In this document: piece by piece, positions 6,166 through 9,580 of the stretch
How positions within the stretch are numbered: position 1 is the stretch's first letter
How the letters are laid out: each line of letters begins with the position of its first letter
NCBI GenBank assembly: GCA_016207445.1
Contig: JACQPS010000110.1
Span: 1-9,580, forward strand
Direction: 5' to 3'
Origin: Gemmatimonadota bacterium
GTDB lineage: Bacteria > Gemmatimonadota > Gemmatimonadetes > Longimicrobiales > RSA9
Length of the DNA: 9,580 nt
Translations under genes and position numbers: made by a program
The notes under the pieces: generated by a model
Databases searched by the model: none
What the model was told of the DNA's origin: nothing
The model's input: only the letters and a program-made list of their open reading frames with translations

Positions 6166-6977
6166 GCGGCGCCTCCCGGGACGCTGGCCGTCCGGCCCTC
6201 GCGCACGCGGTCGCGGGCGAAGAGCGCCGCACCCAGCGCCCCCATGTAGTGGGACTCCTCGCTCACGTGCAGCGCGTGACCCAGCAGCTCGCTCAACACG
6301 TGCACCATGGCCGGATTGCGGGCGACTCCTCCCGTGAACGTGACCGCCTCCTCGATCCCGACCCGCGTGAGCAACGCGATGGATCGACCCGCGATCGAGC
6401 GGTGCACCCCCATGAGGATGTCCTCGATGCGCTTGCCACGCGCGAGCCAGGACAGCACCTCGGACTCGGCGAAGACCGTGCACGTCGTGCTGATCCGGAC
6501 GGGGCGCTGCGCCCGCAGCGCCGTCGACCCCAGCTCGTCCAGCGGGATCTCCAGCGCGAACGCCGCCGCCTGCAGGAACCGGCCCGTCCCGGCTGCGCAC
6601 TTGTCGTTCATGCAGAAATCCACGACCTCGCCATCGGGGCGGACCCGGATCGCCTTGGTGTCCTGGCCGCCCATGTCCAGGACGGTGCGCGTGTCCGGAA
6701 ACAGGTACGCCGCGCCGCGCGCGTGGCAGCTGATCTCCGTCACCTGCGCGTGCCCGAACGTGACCCGGTAGCGGCCGTAGCCCGTGCCGATGATGAAGCC
6801 GACGTCGGCTTCCTCGATCCCCGCCTCGCGCACCGCCCCCAGGAACGCCTCCTCCGCCGCAGCAACCACGTTGGCGCCCGTAGCGATCAGGCTGCGCCCC
6901 GCGACGCTGCCGTCCCCACGGATCACGATCGCCTTGGTCTGCGTCGAGCCCACGTCGACGCCAGCCGCGTAGATCAA
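6162..6977 (-). CDS. bcrA: Benzoyl-CoA reductase ATPase subunit A (BzdP-like, short form)
   Basis: Taken from the TTG at 6977, this is a 271-residue ASKHA ATPase: GVDVGSTQTKA (6-16), GTGYGRYRV (64-72), DMGGQDTKAI (101-110), Cys127 (NDKCAAGTGRF) and Cys166 (STTCTVFAESEV) as cluster ligands, then a TFTGGVARN box (213-221) and a MGALGAALFARR-like end. MGGQDTKA, STTCTVF and TFTGGVA mark it as A-type. Thauera BcrA is about 436 residues because of a long insertion near the N-terminus, which is absent here, as in Azoarcus BzdP. The start is inferred: GGGG lies 7 nt before the TTG and the bcrB stop is 4 nt upstream. An in-frame ATG at 7031 would overlap bcrB by about 50 nt and add 18 residues unlike the family. 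Confidence 0.88.
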   Translation of the reverse strand: MIYAAGVDVGSTQTKAIVIRGDGSVAGRSLIATGANVVAAAEEAFLGAVREAGIEEADVGFIIGTGYGRYRVTFGHAQVTEISCHARGAAYLFPDTRTVLDMGGQDTKAIRVRPDGEVVDFCMNDKCAAGTGRFLQAAAFALEIPLDELGSTALRAQRPVRISTTCTVFAESEVLSWLARGKRIEDILMGVHRSIAGRSIALLTRVGIEEAVTFTGGVARNPAMVHVLSELLGHALHVSEESHYMGALGAALFARDRVREGRTASVPGGAA

Positions 6978-6981
6978 GGTC

Positions 6982-8274
6982 TCACCCCATCGCTCGGAGT
7001 TTGCGGGACGCCAACCCCTCGAAGAACGCATCCACCCGGTTCTTGAGCTGCGCCTCCGAGACCACGCGCCGGTCCATCATATCCGACTCGAGGTAGAGCG
7101 TCATCACGTCGCCGCGCGCCCGCATCAGAGCGATGCGGCCGTCGGCGAGGCCAGTGGATACGGTCCGGCAGCTCTTGACCGGGTGATAGACAATGCCGTC
7201 GAGCGCGTAGTCGTCCACCGCCGCCACCAGCGCTCGGTCCTGGAACATCATGCTGTCGACCGCGTGCCGGACGCTCTGCAGCACGCCTTCGGCCAGGCTC
7301 TCGATCGGGCGGTCGAGGTCGTACTCGACCCCGAGGTCCAGCCCGCCCGAGGCGAACCAGAGATACGAGGAGGAGACGAAGTTGCCGCCCCATTCCGCGA
7401 ACAGCTCGTAGAAACGGCGGAAGATGGGGTAGCAGGGGACACCCACGAAGAAGAGGCGGTAGCGCTCGTCGGGGAGCGCGCCGATTCCGCGCGCGACCTT
7501 GTACTCGGTCTCCTCGATCAGGTCGCGGAAGTAGGCGCTCCCTTCCGGCGTGCCGCGCAGCGCGTTCAGCACGCCCAGATAGATCGTGCCCTCGAGCAGC
7601 GCGTTGAAGGGCGCGGGCCGGGCGCGATTCAGCTCGAGCAGACGGCGCCAGCCGCGGATCATCTCGTTGGTGAGCCGCAGCACCTCGCGCAGGCGGTCGA
7701 GATCGAAACGCGTCGCTGTGATCCGCTCGCACAGGCCGATCAACTCGCGGATCTGGTGCTCCACGTAGCGGCGGTCCGACTCGAAGTCGGGATCGCCGGG
7801 GCGACTGTGGTGGTGCGCGTGCCGGGAGCTCGGCACATCGAGCGTGAACACGCGCGTGCCGTGCATCCGCTCCCAGATCTCCGCCCACTTGATGTAGGTG
7901 CTGCACGCCGTGGTCAGCACGGCCAGGGTGGGGCGGGGGATCCGTCCCATGGGATGCGTCCCCCCGCGGAGTTGCACCGCCACGTCCGCCTTCACGTAGC
8001 CGCATACGTCCGGCGAGTAGCCGTAGTCCTCGGCCGCGCCCAGGTAGTCGTGGGCCACGCGCCGTACCGCCGTCTGCAGCGAGTTGATCTCCGGGAACAC
8101 GACCGGCAGGTCGAAGGCGCGCAGCACTTCGGCCATGCTGCCCATGACGAAGACGTACGCCGCGTCACCACCGCGCTCGGCGGTGTCGCTCAGCTGCTCG
8201 AACCAGGCGCGGATGAGGCGGCCGCCCTCATTCGTCCCGCGCCCGACGATCGTGTCTGTCGCTGCCGTACCCAT
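6982..8274 (-). CDS. bcrB: Benzoyl-CoA reductase subunit B (BzdO-like)
   Basis: This 430-residue HgdB-type subunit has cysteines in family positions: Cys91 (SPDVCGYVKAD), Cys124 (TTACSTYIKW) and Cys369 (HPVKSCRTVSTG). Cys182 and Cys281 are additional. The first three lie where BcrB proteins coordinate a [4Fe-4S] cluster. A DLDRLREVLRLTNEM helix and a LESDMMDRR segment near the end also match known BcrB. It forms the benzoyl-CoA-binding reductase core with BcrC. The ATG at 8274 has GGAG 7 nt upstream. The frame is open as far as a TTG at 8421, but the extra 49 residues are low-complexity and read through repeats, so the shorter form is preferred. It is separated from bcrC by an unusual 143-nt spacer and followed by bcrA after 4 nt. 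Confidence 0.88.
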   Translation of the reverse strand: MGTAATDTIVGRGTNEGGRLIRAWFEQLSDTAERGGDAAYVFVMGSMAEVLRAFDLPVVFPEINSLQTAVRRVAHDYLGAAEDYGYSPDVCGYVKADVAVQLRGGTHPMGRIPRPTLAVLTTACSTYIKWAEIWERMHGTRVFTLDVPSSRHAHHHSRPGDPDFESDRRYVEHQIRELIGLCERITATRFDLDRLREVLRLTNEMIRGWRRLLELNRARPAPFNALLEGTIYLGVLNALRGTPEGSAYFRDLIEETEYKVARGIGALPDERYRLFFVGVPCYPIFRRFYELFAEWGGNFVSSSYLWFASGGLDLGVEYDLDRPIESLAEGVLQSVRHAVDSMMFQDRALVAAVDDYALDGIVYHPVKSCRTVSTGLADGRIALMRARGDVMTLYLESDMMDRRVVSEAQLKNRVDAFFEGLASRKLRAMG

Positions 8275-8324
8275 TGCTTGGCTCCGCCTGTTCGTGCCGG
8301 TGCTGTACGGCTGTGGCTGCGCCC

Positions 8325-8365
8325 GTGCGTTCGCTTCTTCTCTTCTGTGCGTTCGCTTCTTCTCT
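8325..8365. repeat. Direct repeat, two 19-nt copies, 22-bp period
   Basis: The 19-mer GTGCGTTCGCTTCTTCTCT occurs at 8325-8343 and, identical, at 8347-8365, spaced by 3 nt (TCT). On the transcribed strand the copies read as GA-rich words (AGAGAAGAAGCGAACGCAC). Two direct sites about two helical turns apart could bind a regulator or act on the mRNA; they could also be a slippage product. Confidence 0.85.
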
Positions 8366-8374
8366 GTGGTTCTT

Positions 8375-8394
8375 CGCGCGCGTGTGCGCGCGCG
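8375..8394. repeat. Pure CG hairpin, 8-bp stem
   Basis: CGCGCGCG, loop TGTG, CGCGCGCG forms a perfect 8-bp stem. It lies inside a 22-nt strictly alternating pyrimidine-purine run (8375-8396), a composition that can adopt left-handed Z-DNA. It begins 23 nt after the bcrC stop on the transcribed strand. No T-run follows, so it could be an mRNA stabiliser, a processing barrier or an attenuator between bcrC and bcrB. Confidence 0.7.
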
Positions 8395-8417
8395 CATCCT
8401 CGCGAAGCCGCTAAGTG

Positions 8418-9578
8418 TCAATCAAACAAAATGTTCTCTACGAAGGTCTCGAGCTGCACTTGAAGGTGCTCGAACCCGGTCATCCGCTCCTCGAACTCGG
8501 TCACGAAGTAGGGGATCTTCGCCTCGTCCAGGGCGCGCGCGTACGCGACCTGCTCGTCCAGCCCCGGCTCGCACATTTTGGCGGCCGCGATGATGGCCGC
8601 CTGCGCCTCCGCGTTCCGGATGCGGCGGAGTAGCATGCGCTCTTTCGGTTTGCGCAGGTCGTGCTGGACGGGGCTGTAGGAGGACTTTTCGAAGTACGCG
8701 CGCGCCAGGTTCAGGAGCGGCTCGCCCGTGGTCGGCACATCGCTCGTGATCCACCGCAGCCCGATGAGCAGATCGTCATCGACCACGTAGCACGATTGGC
8801 CGATCACGCGCAGCAGGTCCAGCGGCGGCTGCTCGCAGTACCCGCCCTCGAAGACCACGCGAACCTTGTCCTGCGGGCGGCTGGAGCGGGCCTGGATCAG
8901 CGGCAGCGCCGCCGTCAGTACGCGGTTGTGCGTTTCGCGCGGCACGAGACCGCCCAGGGCCACCAGGGCGTAGGCCTCGTCCACCGAGAGCAGCCATGGC
9001 GTACGGCGCTTCACGTCATAGAGCTCGCGCAGCAGCCAGCGGTTCTGGTTGAAGACCTCGATCGACTGGCGCAGGTCCTCGGTGCTGACCGGTCGGCCCG
9101 CCAGCTCCTCGAGCTCCGCGCGCAGCCGCCCGTACTCCTCTCGCAGGTAGTACGGCGCGGCCGCCGTGTTGGCGTTCTGTGGCAGGTAGAGGATGCGTGC
9201 GGGGTAGGGCAGGTTGCGGCCCCAGATCCCGGCCAGGTTGCGCGCGGCGTCGCAGATCGGATGCGTGACGAACAGGTCGAGCGGCAGCCGCCCGCTCAGG
9301 ACCAGCTCGAGCGAGCTGCGCAGGATCGAACACAGGTAGGAGCCGAAATGCGAGTCCGCCTGCCGCGACTCCACCTGTCCGCCCCGGACCTTTACCGGAA
9401 GCAGTCCCGCAGCGTGAGCGATCTCCTCCGGGAAGTAGACCTGGAAATGACCGACGACCTTCCCGCCCGCTGCGCGCCAGCGGTGCACCGTCGGGTGTTC
9501 GGGGTCCTCGACCAGCTCGCGGCAGCGCTCGAGCAACGCGTCGAGCGGCAGTCGATCCCAGCGCTCCGGCGGCTCCAT
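8418..9578 (-). CDS. bcrC: Benzoyl-CoA reductase subunit C (BzdN-like)
   Basis: This 386-residue HgdB-type subunit matches the normal family length. Cluster ligands sit in the family positions: Cys83 (SYLCSILRSSLEL), Cys109 (HPICDAARNL) and Cys336 (AAKMCEPGLDEQ). The central segment with Cys248, EQPPLDLL and Cys263 followed by VVDDD agrees closely with BcrC of Thauera, where the equivalent stretch reads CEQPPLNL...CYVVDDD. It binds a [4Fe-4S] cluster and, with BcrB, holds the aromatic CoA thioester for two-electron ring reduction. The ATG at 9578 is two bases from the window edge in the context TGATG, so a preceding gene may end on that TGA; a longer N-terminus cannot be ruled out. A short AT-rich run (ATTTTGTTTGATTGA) ends the gene. 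Confidence 0.87.
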   Translation of the reverse strand: MEPPERWDRLPLDALLERCRELVEDPEHPTVHRWRAAGGKVVGHFQVYFPEEIAHAAGLLPVKVRGGQVESRQADSHFGSYLCSILRSSLELVLSGRLPLDLFVTHPICDAARNLAGIWGRNLPYPARILYLPQNANTAAAPYYLREEYGRLRAELEELAGRPVSTEDLRQSIEVFNQNRWLLRELYDVKRRTPWLLSVDEAYALVALGGLVPRETHNRVLTAALPLIQARSSRPQDKVRVVFEGGYCEQPPLDLLRVIGQSCYVVDDDLLIGLRWITSDVPTTGEPLLNLARAYFEKSSYSPVQHDLRKPKERMLLRRIRNAEAQAAIIAAAKMCEPGLDEQVAYARALDEAKIPYFVTEFEERMTGFEHLQVQLETFVENILFD

Positions 9579-9580
9579 CA

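Larger units (their letters stand above)
8275..8417 (-). other. Unusual 143-nt bcrC-bcrB spacer
   Basis: All other junctions in this operon overlap or sit within 30 nt, so this gap stands out. It contains a 22-bp-period direct repeat and a CG hairpin (listed separately). It has no stop in the bcrB frame, yet the translation is a basic, repetitive string (EKKRTHRREEANAR) unlike BcrB N-termini. It is most likely untranslated mRNA between the two cistrons, though a leader extension of BcrB cannot be excluded. Confidence 0.7.

Noticed and set aside
6166..6600. N-terminal extension of bcrD
   Set aside because: Reads out of frame through bcrA; the GTG at 6165 has GGGAGG upstream and the family start sequence follows at once.
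8375..8396. CRISPR-like or terminator reading of the spacer
   Set aside because: Only two direct copies, no spacers of regular length, and no T-run after the hairpin.
6162..8421. 2-hydroxyacyl-CoA dehydratase with activase instead of benzoyl-CoA reductase
   Set aside because: Those systems use one homodimeric activase. Here there are two distinct ATPase subunits (A- and D-type) and B/C subunits with BcrB- and BcrC-specific segments.
7183..8463. 426-residue + strand frame
   Set aside because: Antisense to bcrB, whose conserved cysteine boxes are clear; a shadow.
1..9580. tRNA, rRNA or insertion sequence
   Set aside because: No cloverleaf, rRNA-like stretch or transposase motif was seen on either strand.

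Overview
This is a compact, high-GC bacterial window (most codons end in G or C). The organism cannot be named from the sequence. A PCYCGC-motif protein, a small periplasmic monohaem cytochrome and a ring-reduction operon with fully alternating GTG/TTG/ATG starts would suit a high-GC environmental anaerobe or facultative anaerobe, but that is inference.

Layout: positions 1-417 hold no convincing gene. They contain a clear 43+43 bp inverted repeat (64-174) and the leader of the first gene. On the + strand follow a membrane-anchored PCYCGC-motif protein (418-885) and an overlapping monohaem c-type cytochrome (875-1351). Converging on them from the - strand is an OmpR-type response regulator and sensor kinase pair (regulator 2786-3466, kinase 1365-2789, 4-nt overlap).

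The rest, 9580 down to about 3637, is read on the - strand and looks like one operon: bcrC - bcrB - bcrA - bcrD - had - a TerB-like gene interrupted by a frameshift. The first four genes encode the four subunits of an ATP-dependent (class I) benzoyl-CoA reductase. BcrC and BcrB form the two HgdB-type halves that bind the aromatic CoA ester. BcrA and BcrD are ASKHA-fold ATPases, each with the two cysteines that share a [4Fe-4S] cluster, and they drive electrons into the aromatic ring. Both ATPase subunits are short (about 271 and 276 residues). BcrA lacks the long insertion of the Thauera enzyme, so the set resembles the Azoarcus BzdNOPQ type, in the same order. The zinc alcohol dehydrogenase next door is best read as 6-hydroxycyclohex-1-ene-1-carbonyl-CoA dehydrogenase, the second step after reduction and hydration. 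The expected hydratase (Dch), hydrolase (Oah) and ferredoxin are not in the window. They may lie upstream, because bcrC starts at the very edge in a TGATG context that suggests overlap with a preceding gene.

The most unusual parts are the bcrC-bcrB spacer, which carries a 22-bp-period direct repeat and a pure CG stem-loop, the frameshifted TerB-like gene coupled to had, and the large inverted repeat near the left end.
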